NCBI RefSeq assembly: GCF_030159955.1
Contig: NZ_BSNK01000002.1
Span: 1,364,001 to 1,428,000 of the forward strand
From: Algimonas ampicilliniresistens
GTDB lineage: Bacteria; Pseudomonadota; Alphaproteobacteria; Caulobacterales; Maricaulaceae
Direction of reading: 5' to 3'
Length of the DNA: 64,000 nucleotides
Below the pieces are notes generated by a model. The model was not told the DNA's origin. It made no database searches and worked only from the letters and a program-made list of their open reading frames with translations. This document shows positions 19,719-29,064 of this stretch, piece by piece (position 1 is the stretch's first letter; each line of letters begins with the position of its first letter). Made by a program: the position numbers and the translations under genes.

Positions 19719-20635
19719 GCGCGTCGCCGTTCATAGGCGAGTTGACGCATTGCGGCCCATCCCGCGGAGCTGGCACAGATCAGCGCAAACAAGATCGCAA
19801 GACAGATGAGAGCGACCCCATCAAGAGCACCGTCCGTGAGCCCGCGCCAGCCGACAGACCCACGCGCAGGTCCCAGAGAGATAAGAAACCACAGCACGGC
19901 AGCCATGGCGGCCCCAATTCCGGCACCGATAAAACCGCGCCGGGCGGCTTGAGTTACGAATAGGCGTGCGATGAAGCCATCCGTCGCGCCCGCTTGGACG
20001 AGAACATGGATGATGTCGCGCTGGGCGGCGAGCCCGGCCCGGGTTGCAAACATGCTGACGGCAGTCGCTGCCAAGCCGATCAGGCCGAGTAAGACGATGC
20101 CAAACAGGACGAGACGCCCCACTGTGCGTTTTAACTGACCGGAAAAGCGCGAGTGATCATCAATGACCGTCCGCAGACCAGCCGCTTCGAATTGGGTCTC
20201 AAGACTTTCGGCCGGCAGTCTCACCTCGGAGTCGATTCGGATCACACCGGGGACGGGCAGGTCGTCAGGCAGGCCCGTGTCGCCAAGCCAGGGACGAAGC
20301 AAGCGTGCGGACTCGGCGCGGGAGAGGGATGTCATACGCGCATCATTGGGCAAGGCTCTGATCAGAATGTCCTGAGCCGCGCTCATTTGTGCGAAACGCT
20401 CTGCCTCGGTCATGATCAGTATTTGCACAGTCGAACTGCTGGAAAGCTGCGCGGTCCAGCGGTCCGACAGTCGATCCGCCCCCCGCGCAAACAATAGCGC
20501 CAGCGCGGCGAGGAAGGCCATCACGACAAGAACCGTGAGCAAAGCTCGACCCTGCTCCGGTCGCGCGGGCAGCAAAGTTTGGGGCGCGGCCATTTTGGCA
20601 GGCGTCGGCGCGCTGATATCGGTTGCCTCGATCAT
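19715..20635 (-). CDS. ftsX: Cell division ABC transporter permease FtsX
   Basis: This 306-residue protein has the FtsX plan: a cytoplasmic N-terminus, helix 1 (about 30-50), a periplasmic loop with SSSSTVQILIMTEAERF, and three C-terminal helices carrying the FtsX permease domain. With FtsE it forms the complex that activates periplasmic amidases at the septum. I chose ATG 20635 because it is 13 bases after the ftsE stop and has GGGAGG in front; a longer in-frame start at 20752 would overlap ftsE by about 100 bases. The sequence is weakly conserved, as is usual for FtsX, and the call rests largely on topology and the ftsE neighbour. Confidence 0.9.
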   Translation of the reverse strand: MIEATDISAPTPAKMAAPQTLLPARPEQGRALLTVLVVMAFLAALALLFARGADRLSDRWTAQLSSSSTVQILIMTEAERFAQMSAAQDILIRALPNDARMTSLSRAESARLLRPWLGDTGLPDDLPVPGVIRIDSEVRLPAESLETQFEAAGLRTVIDDHSRFSGQLKRTVGRLVLFGIVLLGLIGLAATAVSMFATRAGLAAQRDIIHVLVQAGATDGFIARLFVTQAARRGFIGAGIGAAMAAVLWFLISLGPARGSVGWRGLTDGALDGVALICLAILFALICASSAGWAAMRQLAYERRRA

Positions 20636-20648
20636 GCGACGACCTCCC

Positions 20649-21347
20649 TCACGCGACAACCATTGAGCCGAGACCCTCATGAAGTTCGCCGTCACGTAAA
20701 TGAACGGTCCGGGCCGGGAATTCGCCAATGAGACCGTGGTCATGCGTGGCAATGAGAACCGTCGCGCCCATCCGGTTCATTTCTCCGAATAATCGCAACA
20801 GACGCCCGCCGATTTCTGGATCGACATTTCCGGTCGGTTCGTCGGCGATCAGCAAATCGGGTTTCGCGATCACTGCCCGCGCGATCGCGCAGCGCTGCTT
20901 TTCCCCGCCTGACAATGTTGGCGGCAGAGCATTCATCCGATGGCCGAGGCCAACCCAGTTGAGCAATTCGGTGACGTCCGGAATATAGCTGTCTCTCGGT
21001 TTACCCGCGACCCGTAGGGGAAGGGCGACATTCTCGAAGACGGAGAGGTGATCGATCAGACGAAAATCCTGCAACACAACACCAATGCGGCGACGCAACA
21101 CCTGCAATTGGTTCTGCCGTAGCGTTGATACATCCTGCCCAAACAAATTGATCAGCCCGCGTGTCGGCATCAGCGACAAGTAACAGAGTTTCAGAAGGCT
21201 CGATTTCCCGGCTCCAGAGGGGCCGGTTAAAAAGGTGAAACTCCCTGCTGGCAGGGTTAGGTCAATATTCGACAAAACTTCAGGTCCACGGTCATATCGA
21301 AGACCGACACGGTGTAATTCTAGCGTATTGTCATCAGAGGGAATCAT
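20649..21347 (-). CDS. ftsE: Cell division ATP-binding protein FtsE
   Basis: This 232-residue ABC ATPase has Walker A GPSGAGKSS (about 40-48), the Q-loop VLQDFRLIDHLSVFENVALP typical of FtsE/LolD-type domains, signature LSGGEKQR and Walker B LLIADEPTGNVDPE, then the H-loop ATHDHGL. It drives FtsX conformational cycling in septal cell-wall hydrolysis. It is the first gene of the ftsE-ftsX-ydcF operon and is divergent from the zinc-ribbon gene. Confidence 0.95.
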   Translation of the reverse strand: MIPSDDNTLELHRVGLRYDRGPEVLSNIDLTLPAGSFTFLTGPSGAGKSSLLKLCYLSLMPTRGLINLFGQDVSTLRQNQLQVLRRRIGVVLQDFRLIDHLSVFENVALPLRVAGKPRDSYIPDVTELLNWVGLGHRMNALPPTLSGGEKQRCAIARAVIAKPDLLIADEPTGNVDPEIGGRLLRLFGEMNRMGATVLIATHDHGLIGEFPARTVHLRDGELHEGLGSMVVA

Positions 21348-21382
21348 GACAGAGCAATTCGATGAAAAGGACAGTAGGTCAA

Positions 21383-21508
21383 ATGTCTTTCGTTCGTTGG
21401 CTGGACAATCCGGGCGCGCTGGTCAAGAACACGAGTTATAGCGTGAATCGGGGGATGGGCTCAATGACTGGATTGTTACCACGCATACACGTGGGGGCCT
21501 GTTCGTGA
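21383..21508 (+). CDS. Possible small protein upstream of and coupled to the zinc-ribbon gene
   Basis: ATG 21383 opens a 41-codon frame whose TGA (21506-21508) overlaps the GTG start of the zinc-ribbon gene in a GTGA arrangement. A weak AGGT ribosome site precedes it. The product (starts MSFVRWLDNPGALVKN, ends HVGACS) resembles nothing I recognise and has no membrane segment. The GTGA overlap and placement in the ftsE-divergent intergenic support a real coupled frame; chance is not excluded. Confidence 0.35.
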   Translation: MSFVRWLDNPGALVKNTSYSVNRGMGSMTGLLPRIHVGACS

Positions 21509-22413
21509 GCGGGCTTGTCATTACATGTCCGGATTGCCAAACCAGCTATAACGCAGATGCCAATAGTATTGGAGAAAGTGGGCGTAATGTCCGCTGTGCG
21601 CGTTGTGGTGTGACTTGGTTTGTCCCGCCGCCAGATATTATCGATCAGCTCATCACGGACCCGGATGCTCTAGCGCATGCGGACAATGTCGCTGCCAGTC
21701 AGCCGGATGAGCCTGAAGTTCAATCCTCCAGCCCTATTTCTGATCCAATTCCACCGGTGGCGTCATCAGCGACACCCGCCTTTGCAGCGACATATCAGCC
21801 AGACAATGCGCCTGATCTGCCGTCCACATCGGCCTATCAAGATGAAGCTGGTCATCAGACGGAACCGACCTACCGGGATGAGCCACCCGTGGATGATCCG
21901 GGTCTAGCGCGACCTGATGCGATTGGCGCGGATGTGATGATGCGGGATATGGCCGACAGCGAGAAGCTCGCCCGTCGTCAGCGCACAATTCGGATCATTT
22001 GGGCTGTGCCTGTTTTGATCGTGCTGATCGCCGCCATCGCCGCCTGGTTCAACCGCCAGAGCATTGTAAACCGCATTCCGCAAATGGCGTCCGTCTACCA
22101 AATGCTCGGTGCGGATGTCAGGGCAGGTGGATTAGAAATTGTTCCACCAGATGCGCGCACTGTCCTTGTCGACGGGGCCTCTGTCATTCGCATTGAGAGT
22201 GCCGTTCGTAATCTCACGCGCAAAGCTAAGACCGTTCCATTGATCGAGCTGACCTTGCACGATGATGCAGGTCAGAGTTTGGCGCAATGGTATGTGGAGA
22301 TTGGGTCGACCAAGTTAGCAGGCGGCGAAAGAATGGTTTTCACGTCCGAATATGCGGACCCACCAGCTGGCGCCGTCGGTCTGCGTTACCGTTTCGTCGG
22401 CGTTCCAAGCTAG
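21505..22413 (+). CDS. MJ0042-type zinc-ribbon membrane protein (DUF3426-like)
   Basis: This 302-residue protein begins with a zinc ribbon using Cys8, Cys11, Cys31 and Cys34 (ITCPDCQTSYNAD and VRCARCGVTW). A long acidic, Pro-rich low-complexity linker follows (about 55-155), then one transmembrane helix (about 165-186) and a C-terminal beta-rich DUF3426-like domain. The family is common in alphaproteobacteria next to ftsEX, with unknown function. Start is GTG 21505, preceded by GTGGGGG; an upstream in-frame start is not available. The topology puts the zinc ribbon in the cytoplasm and the C-terminal domain outside. The divergent position to ftsE suggests an envelope or division-linked role. 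Confidence 0.82.
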   Translation: MSGLVITCPDCQTSYNADANSIGESGRNVRCARCGVTWFVPPPDIIDQLITDPDALAHADNVAASQPDEPEVQSSSPISDPIPPVASSATPAFAATYQPDNAPDLPSTSAYQDEAGHQTEPTYRDEPPVDDPGLARPDAIGADVMMRDMADSEKLARRQRTIRIIWAVPVLIVLIAAIAAWFNRQSIVNRIPQMASVYQMLGADVRAGGLEIVPPDARTVLVDGASVIRIESAVRNLTRKAKTVPLIELTLHDDAGQSLAQWYVEIGSTKLAGGERMVFTSEYADPPAGAVGLRYRFVGVPS

Positions 22414-22422
22414 GATTTAGAC

Positions 22423-23373
22423 CTAGGGGATGATTGCGAGGCCGTCGCCTTGCTGTCCCGCTGAAAGACGTCGCAAGACCTCACCCGATCTGAAATCAAT
22501 CTCTGCAACTGTGTCTGTACCCGTTTCGGCGGCATAGAGACGGGATCCATCGGCAGAGAATAAGAGCGTCACTTGCCCGGCGTTCTGTGATCCGCTGACC
22601 GGTATGGTGCGGACCACGTCACGGCTCGACACGTCAATCAAGGATAAGCCTCCATCAGCCAAGTTAGAGGTCACTGCAAACTGGCCGTCTGGTGAGATGA
22701 CGAGTCTGAGCGGGAAGAGCCCGACCTCGATTGTTGCTTTTAGCTCCAGCGAGTCAGCGTCATAGATACGGACATGATTATCGCCGCGCGAAGAGACCCA
22801 GACTTCTGAGCCGTCGGGTGTGATGTCGATGCCTTCAGGCTCGACGCCCGCGGCCGCAGACACAATGGCGCCATCGGTTAAATCAATCCGGCTGAGCGTG
22901 CCCGCTCCCATATTCGCCGTAAAAGCGGTCTCTCCTGCAGGGTCGACCACGACCATATGTGTGCCGCGTTGGTTCGTTTTGATCGAGCGAACGGTCCGAT
23001 CTGGTGACAGTAGGACGATGGATTGATTGCCTTCTGTCGTTGCAATGATGCGATTATCAGCCAGCCATTTCAGACCATGCGGTCGGGTGTCATCGCCGAG
23101 ATCAATCGTTTGAACAATGGTGCGGGTCTCCACATCGAAAATGTCGATATCATTGTCGCCATAATTGACGACGGCGAATTGAGAGCCATCGGGGGACGGT
23201 GCGATTTCATGAGGGGCACGACCGCTCACCTCTGGGCGCGCAAGCTCTTCCCCGGTTTCAAGATCGATGAAGCTGACGCTGTTCTCGCCCTTATTCCCAA
23301 CAAGTAAGAGCGGATTAGCGAGGGCGGGTATCGCCAGAAACGACAATGTCGCGCCAATCAGCCAATGTTTCAT
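22423..23373 (-). CDS. Exported YncE-like beta-propeller protein
   Basis: This 316-residue protein has a signal peptide ([19 protein letters not shown]) and repeated blades with the YVTN/YncE pattern: [63 protein letters not shown] and [15 protein letters not shown]. These form a seven-bladed propeller in the periplasm. Function in the family is usually ligand or cofactor binding and is unknown here. Its ATG overlaps the rnhA stop by 4 bases, so it is the third gene of the ispH-rnhA operon. Confidence 0.85.
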   Translation of the reverse strand: MKHWLIGATLSFLAIPALANPLLLVGNKGENSVSFIDLETGEELARPEVSGRAPHEIAPSPDGSQFAVVNYGDNDIDIFDVETRTIVQTIDLGDDTRPHGLKWLADNRIIATTEGNQSIVLLSPDRTVRSIKTNQRGTHMVVVDPAGETAFTANMGAGTLSRIDLTDGAIVSAAAGVEPEGIDITPDGSEVWVSSRGDNHVRIYDADSLELKATIEVGLFPLRLVISPDGQFAVTSNLADGGLSLIDVSSRDVVRTIPVSGSQNAGQVTLLFSADGSRLYAAETGTDTVAEIDFRSGEVLRRLSAGQQGDGLAIIP

Positions 23374-23873
23374 GATTTTGCCTTCTTCCGTGACTTGCGT
23401 TTTGCCTTGGGAACCCCTTCGCTGGCTAACGCATCAGCCCGTTCATTGCCGAAATCCCCTGCGTGACCTTTGACCCAGCGCCAGTCGATCTTTCGCGCGG
23501 CCGCAAGTTCATCCAATTCTTTCCACAAATCGACATTTTTGACGGGCTTTTTAGCCGCCGTCTTCCAGCCGCGTTTCTTCCAGCCGGGCATCCATTCCTG
23601 CAGACCTTTCAGCACATAGGTCGAATCAGAAAACAGCACGGTCTTGCCGGACCAGCTTGGTTTGATTGCTTTCAACGCTTCGATCACGGCCTGCATTTCC
23701 ATGCGGTTATTGGTTGTGTCCGGATCGCCGCCCTTAAGTTCTTTTTGTTTGGAGCCGTGGAACATGACCACACCCCAACCGCCAGGGCCGGGGTTTCCAG
23801 AACAGGCACCGTCTGTGTAAATCACCAGCGCGCCGTCTAGGCTTTCGTCATCGCTGAGGCAGTCTGCGCTCAC
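23370..23873 (-). CDS. rnhA: Ribonuclease HI
   Basis: RNase HI degrades RNA in RNA:DNA hybrids. This 167-residue protein carries the acidic catalytic set: [17 protein letters not shown] (Asp), [14 protein letters not shown] (Glu), [12 protein letters not shown] (Asp), and [14 protein letters not shown] with the conserved His and last Asp. A basic C-terminal tail ([12 protein letters not shown]) follows, and the helix with W/K residues before it is the usual basic protrusion. Start is GTG 23873, which overlaps the ispH TGA as GTGA, so translation is coupled. An ispH-rnhA pair is common in alphaproteobacteria. Confidence 0.96.
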   Translation of the reverse strand: MSADCLSDDESLDGALVIYTDGACSGNPGPGGWGVVMFHGSKQKELKGGDPDTTNNRMEMQAVIEALKAIKPSWSGKTVLFSDSTYVLKGLQEWMPGWKKRGWKTAAKKPVKNVDLWKELDELAAARKIDWRWVKGHAGDFGNERADALASEGVPKAKRKSRKKAKS

Positions 23874-24865
23874 GCTGCCGTGCCAGCCGCGGGCAGTAAT
23901 TGACGGGGCAGCCGGAACACAACCTGTTCCTTGGTCACTTCGACTTCGCGTAGGCTGACTTCATAGCGTGACCGCAGGGCGGCAATCACGCCGTCCATCA
24001 AATATTCTGGGGCCGACGCGCCAGCCGACAGGCCGATCGTGTCAGCGCTATCGACCTTATCCCAATCGATGCTTTCAGCCGAACTAATCAGATAGGCTTC
24101 ATCTGCGCCGATATTTTGGCCAACTTCGACAAGGCGTTTAGAATTGGACGAGGTTTGTGATCCGATCACCAGCAGCAAGTCGCACTCTGCCGCAATGGCC
24201 TTTACCGCAGCTTGGCGGTTCGTCGTCGCATAGCAAATATCTTCCTTGTAAGGCAGGGCTAGGGTCGGAAAGCGGGACTGTAGAATCTCGATTAAATTCG
24301 CCGTGTCGTCCACGGAGAGCGTGGTTTGCGTCACCAAAGCCAGATTATCGGGATCGACAGGCTGGTAATTATGAGCGTCATCCTCGGTCTCGATCAAAGT
24401 GATTTCGCCCGGCGCCAACTGCCCCATGGTTCCAATCACCTCTGGATGTCCTTCATGGCCGATCAGCAGGATGTGTTTGCCATTGCTGTGATGGCGTTCG
24501 GCTTCGACATGGACTTTGGAAACCAGCGGGCAGGTCGCATCAAGAAAGTTCATCTCACGCGCGGCGGCGGCTTTGGGCACAGATTTCGGCACACCATGCG
24601 CTGAAAAGACGACGGGACGATCATCGGGACATTCATCCAGCTCTTCGACGAAAATCGCGCCGAGAGCCTCTAGTCGGGTTACAACATGTTTATTGTGGAC
24701 GATTTCGTGGCGGACATAGACGGGCGCGCCGTATTTCTTGACGCTTTCCTCGACGATCTGGATAGCGCGATCAACGCCCGCACAAAACCCTCGCGGACTG
24801 GCCAAAAGAACAGTTTTCGCCTTGCGGCCTTCACTATTGACGGGGGTCGGGCTGGAAACGTTCAT
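23870..24865 (-). CDS. ispH: 4-hydroxy-3-methylbut-2-enyl diphosphate reductase
   Basis: IspH is the last enzyme of the MEP pathway, reducing HMBPP to IPP and DMAPP with a 4Fe-4S cluster. The 331-residue protein shows the three cluster cysteines in [25 protein letters not shown] and [10 protein letters not shown], and the [10 protein letters not shown] and [10 protein letters not shown] signatures. The start is ATG 24865. It leads the ispH-rnhA-propeller operon, divergent from a lipoprotein gene. The 18-residue N-terminal extension before the fold is unremarkable. Confidence 0.97.
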   Translation of the reverse strand: MNVSSPTPVNSEGRKAKTVLLASPRGFCAGVDRAIQIVEESVKKYGAPVYVRHEIVHNKHVVTRLEALGAIFVEELDECPDDRPVVFSAHGVPKSVPKAAAAREMNFLDATCPLVSKVHVEAERHHSNGKHILLIGHEGHPEVIGTMGQLAPGEITLIETEDDAHNYQPVDPDNLALVTQTTLSVDDTANLIEILQSRFPTLALPYKEDICYATTNRQAAVKAIAAECDLLLVIGSQTSSNSKRLVEVGQNIGADEAYLISSAESIDWDKVDSADTIGLSAGASAPEYLMDGVIAALRSRYEVSLREVEVTKEQVVFRLPRQLLPAAGTAA

Positions 24866-25014
24866 TCGGACCTGTCTTAAAGCTCTGTCACCTAAGCCTA
24901 TTGGCGCAGCGTGGATGTTGCGCCGCCTTCGCCCGGCGGTTAAGCAGCGCCCTAACAGACGCGCCGTAACCCTGCCAAGGCCTGACCACTGTGGGTCAGG
25001 ACCGGGGCGACAAA

Positions 25015-25614
25015 ATGACTACGATTGATCCTGCAATGAAACAGATACTCACTATCGCGATTTTGGGCGCACTTACACTTGTTGGGTGTCGCTCGACAGC
25101 CGAAGTTTTGCAGATCGGCGAAGCGGCAGACCGGAATGTTGGACCCTGTCCACGCGCGTTCGCTCTTTACGATGCTGCCCGGATTGTTGAGTTCCGCGGG
25201 GGTGAACAGCGTTTTGATAATGTTGGCTTTACGGGTGAAATATCTAAAGTGACGTCGCTCTGCCGCTATGTTGGCGACAATCCGATTACGGGCGATGTTA
25301 ACATCACCTTCAATCTGGGTCGGGGTCCGGCCACAGAGGGTCAATCCGAAGCTGTTTATCAATATTGGATGGCAATCACGCGTAAGAATATCGCCGTGAT
25401 CGACAAACAAACTTTCCCGCTGCGTGTGACCTTCCCGGAAGGGCAAGACCGCATATCAGTGACAGAGACGATTCCCGACTATGAAATTGCGCGCGTGACC
25501 GAGACAACATCGGGCGAGAACTTTGAAATCATCGTCGGTTTCGAAGTCACTGAGGCGCAACGCGCGTTCAACGCTGAAGGCCGTCGCTTTCGCGTTTCCG
25601 CCGGACAGGAATAA
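25015..25614 (+). CDS. Putative lipoprotein of unknown function
   Basis: This 199-residue protein has a type II signal: [15 protein letters not shown], with lipobox LVGC at about residues 22-25. The mature part, rich in beta-strand and charged residues, contains [17 protein letters not shown] and SLCRY, each with a Cys, but no family I can name. It would sit in the outer membrane or on the periplasmic face. ATG 25015 has CCGGGGCG upstream and is preferred over Met at 25036, although either keeps the lipobox. It ends 8 bases before argS, so it may be co-transcribed with it. Confidence 0.72.
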   Translation: MTTIDPAMKQILTIAILGALTLVGCRSTAEVLQIGEAADRNVGPCPRAFALYDAARIVEFRGGEQRFDNVGFTGEISKVTSLCRYVGDNPITGDVNITFNLGRGPATEGQSEAVYQYWMAITRKNIAVIDKQTFPLRVTFPEGQDRISVTETIPDYEIARVTETTSGENFEIIVGFEVTEAQRAFNAEGRRFRVSAGQE

Positions 25615-25622
25615 ACCTCGAC

Positions 25623-27395
25623 ATGACCCTGCAATCTAGCCTGTCCGACGCATTCGGTGAGGCCTTTGCCGCTTTAGGGCATGAAGCCTCCTTCGGAGCC
25701 GTTGTCGAGAGTATTAAGGGGGATGCCCCGTTTCAGTGTAACGGCGCTATGGCGGTTGCCGGAGCGGCTAAGAAGCGCGGTGAAAAGCTCAATCCGCGTG
25801 AGGTTGCGAGCGCGGTTGCAGAGCGGATGGAAAAACATCCTCTTGTTGGATCGCTTGAAGTCGCGGGTCCGGGATTTCTCAATATTACGCCTTCAGAAAA
25901 GGCGCTCACAGATACGGCACAAGCTCTCGCTGAAGACCCGATACGCGGGCTGGAAGCGGGCGCACAACTCTCTATCGTGATCGATTATGGCGGCGCGAAT
26001 GTCGCCAAGCCAATGCATGTTGGTCATCTACGCAGCGCCGTGATTGGCGAGGCGCTTAAGCGTCTGATGCGCGCGCGTGGCCATACGGTCATCGGCGATG
26101 CGCATTTGGGTGATTGGGGTCTGCAGATGGGCCATCTCATTTCTGAGCTGGCGATTGAACAACCCAGCCTCGTCTATTTCGATCCGGACTATGAGGATAA
26201 TTATCCTGACACGCCACCTGTTACGATGGACGATCTGGCGCGGCTCTACCCGAAAGCCTCCAACGCGGCCAAGGATGACGAAGACCGAATGGAACTGTCT
26301 CGGCTGGCGACGGCTGAATTACAGGCCGGACGGCCCGGATATCGCGCCCTGCTGGATCACTTCATCGCCGTATCGATTGCCGCGCTGAAAGAGGGATATG
26401 GCAAGCTCGGCGTCGAATTTGATTTGTGGAACGGCGAAGCCTGTGTCGATCATCTGATTCCCGATATGGTCGAGGAGTTTCGCAATAACGGATTGGCCGA
26501 GGAAGATGACGGCGCGCTGATCATTCGGGTTGAGCGCGACTCAGACAAAAAAGAGATGCCGCCTGTCATGCTACTCGCCAGTTCTGGCGCGGTCCTCTAT
26601 CACACAACCGACCTCGCCACGCTGGTCGACCGCAAAGCGGAGATCGACCCCAATTTGATCCTCTATGTCGTGGATCAGCGCCAAGCTTTGCATTTCGAGC
26701 AGATCTTTCGCGCGGCCGTTAAAGCCGAATGGTTCCGCGATGAGCAGTTGGAACATATCGGCTTCGGCACCATGAACGGAACGGATGGAAAGCCCTTCCG
26801 GACCCGCGATGGCGGCGTGCTGCGCCTCGAAGATCTGATGGAAACCATGCAATCGGCGGCAGAGGCTCGCTTGGAAGAATCTGGGATTGGTGCGGACTTT
26901 GACGACGAAGAGCGCGCCGAAGTGGCGCGTCTGGTCGGTGTCGCAGCTTTGAAATTTGCCGACTTGCAGAACGGCCGCCTGACGAACTATGTCTTTGACC
27001 CAGACCGGTTTACGGCCTTTGAAGGCAAGACCGGTCCCTATCTCTTATACGCCGCTGTTCGGATCAAATCGATCCTACGCCGCGCCGAAGAAGAGGGCGC
27101 AGGTTTTGGTGATATCCATCCCGACCATGAGGCAGAAAGAGCTTTGGTGCTCGCGCTCGACGCCTATCCAAAAGCGATTGCTCTGGCGGCAGAAAAACGC
27201 GCGCCGCATTTCCTGTGTGATCATGTTTACGGTCTCGCTCAGACCTTTTCGCGTTTTTACACGAACTGCCCAATCCTTGTGGACGGCACGGCTGCCGACG
27301 TCCGCGCCTCACGCTTATCGCTGGCCAAGGCTACATTAGAACAGCTTGAGCATGGGCTGAACATCATCGGATTGGACGTGCCCGAGCGGATGTAG
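25623..27395 (+). CDS. argS: Arginine--tRNA ligase
   Basis: Arginyl-tRNA synthetase is a class I enzyme charging tRNA-Arg. The 590-residue protein has the N-terminal additional domain (about 1-100), the HIGH-equivalent HVGHLRSAV (about 135-143), the Rossmann core with GDAHLGDWG, and the ALPH-type binding HFEQIF region. The KMSKS-equivalent loop is the usual degenerate form (RTRDGGVLRL) of alphaproteobacterial ArgS, and a C-terminal DALR helical domain follows. Its length fits the family. It starts 8 bases after the lipoprotein gene. Confidence 0.97.
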   Translation: MTLQSSLSDAFGEAFAALGHEASFGAVVESIKGDAPFQCNGAMAVAGAAKKRGEKLNPREVASAVAERMEKHPLVGSLEVAGPGFLNITPSEKALTDTAQALAEDPIRGLEAGAQLSIVIDYGGANVAKPMHVGHLRSAVIGEALKRLMRARGHTVIGDAHLGDWGLQMGHLISELAIEQPSLVYFDPDYEDNYPDTPPVTMDDLARLYPKASNAAKDDEDRMELSRLATAELQAGRPGYRALLDHFIAVSIAALKEGYGKLGVEFDLWNGEACVDHLIPDMVEEFRNNGLAEEDDGALIIRVERDSDKKEMPPVMLLASSGAVLYHTTDLATLVDRKAEIDPNLILYVVDQRQALHFEQIFRAAVKAEWFRDEQLEHIGFGTMNGTDGKPFRTRDGGVLRLEDLMETMQSAAEARLEESGIGADFDDEERAEVARLVGVAALKFADLQNGRLTNYVFDPDRFTAFEGKTGPYLLYAAVRIKSILRRAEEEGAGFGDIHPDHEAERALVLALDAYPKAIALAAEKRAPHFLCDHVYGLAQTFSRFYTNCPILVDGTAADVRASRLSLAKATLEQLEHGLNIIGLDVPERM

Positions 27396-27433
27396 AGCAG
27401 GCGAGTTGTGCGTGACGCCTTGCCTGTCATTCA

Positions 27434-27589
27434 TTAATGCGGCTGACGGGACCGATTGCCGGATGTGGCTTCCAAACACTCCGCATATATGTCCAAAATC
27501 TCGGCGCGGTTATTTTCGCCCCAGACGCCGACACCTTTGAGCTTAGAGAGAATTTCGAACGCGACTTCTTCTTTGGATTTGCCAGTCAT
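27434..27589 (-). CDS. Small conserved-type protein, 51 residues
   Basis: This frame lies on the minus strand between argS and the glycine riboswitch. ATG 27587-27589 is preceded by AAAGGTG at about 6 bases, a clear ribosome site, and the frame ends with TAA at 27434. The product starts MTGKSKEEVAFEILSKLKGV and continues with WGENNRAEILDIYAECLEAT, which looks like a compact all-helical acidic protein. I believe similar short proteins occur in alphaproteobacteria, but I cannot name a family. It is divergent from the gcv operon and convergent with argS, with no other gene in this 500-base gap. Confidence 0.6.
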   Translation of the reverse strand: MTGKSKEEVAFEILSKLKGVGVWGENNRAEILDIYAECLEATSGNRSRQPH

Positions 27590-27705
27590 GAGGCACCTTT
27601 GCTGTAATGCTATGCGCTGTTCTGTTTCACACAGACATTAAGCTTTTGATCGACCCGACTGATTGACTCCCCGGCGATTCGCGCGCATTTCGCGGTTTCT
27701 CCTGA

Positions 27706-27876
27706 CCCACGGGAGAGAACAGGCGCTCGACGTCTGTCGCCGAAGGCGCAACCGCCGCCGGAAACGCTCAGGCAACCAGGACCGTGGGTCGGCTAAATTG
27801 CTGGAAAGTGGACCTATTGGTGAAAGGGTCCCGCCGACGGAGTAAATCTCTCAGGCCCAACGAGACAGCAGGTGGC
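27706..27876 (+). promoter_or_regulatory. Tandem glycine riboswitch upstream of gcvT
   Basis: The leader contains two glycine aptamers in tandem. The first (about 27706-27789) reads GGGAGAG ... CGCCGAAGGCGCAA ... GGAAACGCTCAGGCA, and the second (about 27797-27876) has CTGGAAAG ... CCGACGGAGTAAA ... TCTCTCAGGC, joined by a short linker. This matches the known class that activates gcvTHP expression when glycine is abundant through cooperative binding. The order and conserved sequence blocks are seen directly; the cooperative on-switch behaviour is knowledge of the family. The next gene is gcvT, which fits the role. Confidence 0.92.
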
Positions 27877-27880
27877 ACGG

Positions 27881-27897
27881 CGCGGATTTCCTCCGCG
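27881..27897 (+). promoter_or_regulatory. Expression-platform hairpin after the glycine riboswitch
   Basis: CGCGGA (27881-27886) pairs with TCCGCG (27892-27897) around a 5-base loop, directly after the second aptamer and just ahead of AGGTG, the ribosome site of gcvT. No poly-T run follows, so control is more likely at translation initiation than by termination. The role is inference from position. Confidence 0.45.
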
Positions 27898-27912
27898 ACT
27901 AGGTGCTCGACT

Positions 27913-29061
27913 ATGGCGGATGATCTGAAAAAAACGGCCCTGCACGACATGCATGTCGATCTGGGCGCAAAAATGGTGCCGTTCGCGGGTTACGCCATGC
28001 CGGTGCAATATCCGATGGGCGTTATGAAAGAACATCTCCACACGCGGGATGCGGTCGGCCTGTTTGATGTCGGCCATATGGGACAGGTCTTCCTAGTCGC
28101 TGATGACAAGACGTTTGCGACGGCAGCGAAAGCGCTCGAAGCGCTCGTGCCCGCCTCAATCACTGATTTGGAGCCGGGACAACAACGTTACACGCAATTT
28201 CTGAATGAGGAGGGCGGCATTCTGGATGATTTGATGGTCAGTCGTATCAATATGCCTGGCCACGATCATATGATTTATCTGGTCGTCAATGCGGGCTGTA
28301 AGGATGCGGATTATGCACATCTACAGGCGCATATGCCGGATAATGTCGCGGTCAATGTGAAGGACGACACGCTCAGCCTCGTCGCCTTGCAAGGCCCGAA
28401 AGCGGTGGAGATCATCGCGCGTCTGAACCCTGATATCGCTAAGCTAATCTTCATGACCCACGGCGAATTTGAGCTGCAACTCCCCGATGGCGGGATTTAC
28501 GCCCATGTCTCGCGTTCCGGATATACAGGTGAAGACGGCGTCGAAATTTCTGCCCACCACGATCACATGAAACGCCTAGTCGGCCATTTGCTGACGCAGG
28601 ACGGTGTCGCGCCGATCGGACTTGGCGCGCGCGACAGTCTGCGCCTCGAAGCTGGGCTGTGCCTCTATGGTCATGATATCGACACGACCACGTCGCCGAT
28701 TGAAGCGGGTCTGATCTGGTCCGTACAAAAACACCGTCGCTCGGGTGAGGGATATATGGGTGCAGCGCGGGTCGCCAATGATCTCAAGGTCAAGACACGC
28801 CGCCTCGTCGGTCTCAAACCCGAAGGCCGTGCACCGGCGCGCGAACATACGGAAATTCAGGATTTGGACGGGCAGACTATCGGCGAAGTGACGTCCGGTG
28901 GCTTTGGCCCCTCTGTCGGCGGCCCCGTCGCCATGGGCTATGTCGATGTGCCGCATAATAAGACGGGCACGACCGTCAATTTGATCGTTCGCGGCAAGCC
29001 GATGCCGGCAACTGTGAGCAAACTACCTTTCGTTCCCAACCGCTACTTCCGAGGAGAATAG
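27913..29061 (+). CDS. gcvT: Glycine cleavage system T protein (aminomethyltransferase)
   Basis: GcvT transfers the aminomethyl carbon from lipoyl-GcvH to tetrahydrofolate, releasing ammonia. The 382-residue protein has the N-terminal GCV_T motifs (HDMHVDLGAKMVPFAGYAMP, VGLFDVGHMGQVF and LEPGQQRYTQFLNEEGGILD), a SRSGYTGEDGVEI loop with the catalytic Asp, GLGARDSLRLEAG and a C-terminal barrel with EVTSGGFGPS. I start it at ATG 27913, after AGGTG; longer frames would begin inside the riboswitch. It is the first gene of the riboswitch-controlled gcv operon. Confidence 0.97.
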   Translation: MADDLKKTALHDMHVDLGAKMVPFAGYAMPVQYPMGVMKEHLHTRDAVGLFDVGHMGQVFLVADDKTFATAAKALEALVPASITDLEPGQQRYTQFLNEEGGILDDLMVSRINMPGHDHMIYLVVNAGCKDADYAHLQAHMPDNVAVNVKDDTLSLVALQGPKAVEIIARLNPDIAKLIFMTHGEFELQLPDGGIYAHVSRSGYTGEDGVEISAHHDHMKRLVGHLLTQDGVAPIGLGARDSLRLEAGLCLYGHDIDTTTSPIEAGLIWSVQKHRRSGEGYMGAARVANDLKVKTRRLVGLKPEGRAPAREHTEIQDLDGQTIGEVTSGGFGPSVGGPVAMGYVDVPHNKTGTTVNLIVRGKPMPATVSKLPFVPNRYFRGE

Positions 29062-29064
29062 TCG

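Noticed and set aside
20636-20752. Longer FtsX start overlapping ftsE
   Set aside because: The extra residues overlap ftsE by about 100 bases and lack the good ribosome site found ahead of ATG 20635.
27784-27912. Upstream start for gcvT
   Set aside because: It would begin inside the second glycine aptamer; ATG 27913 with AGGTG gives a standard-length protein.
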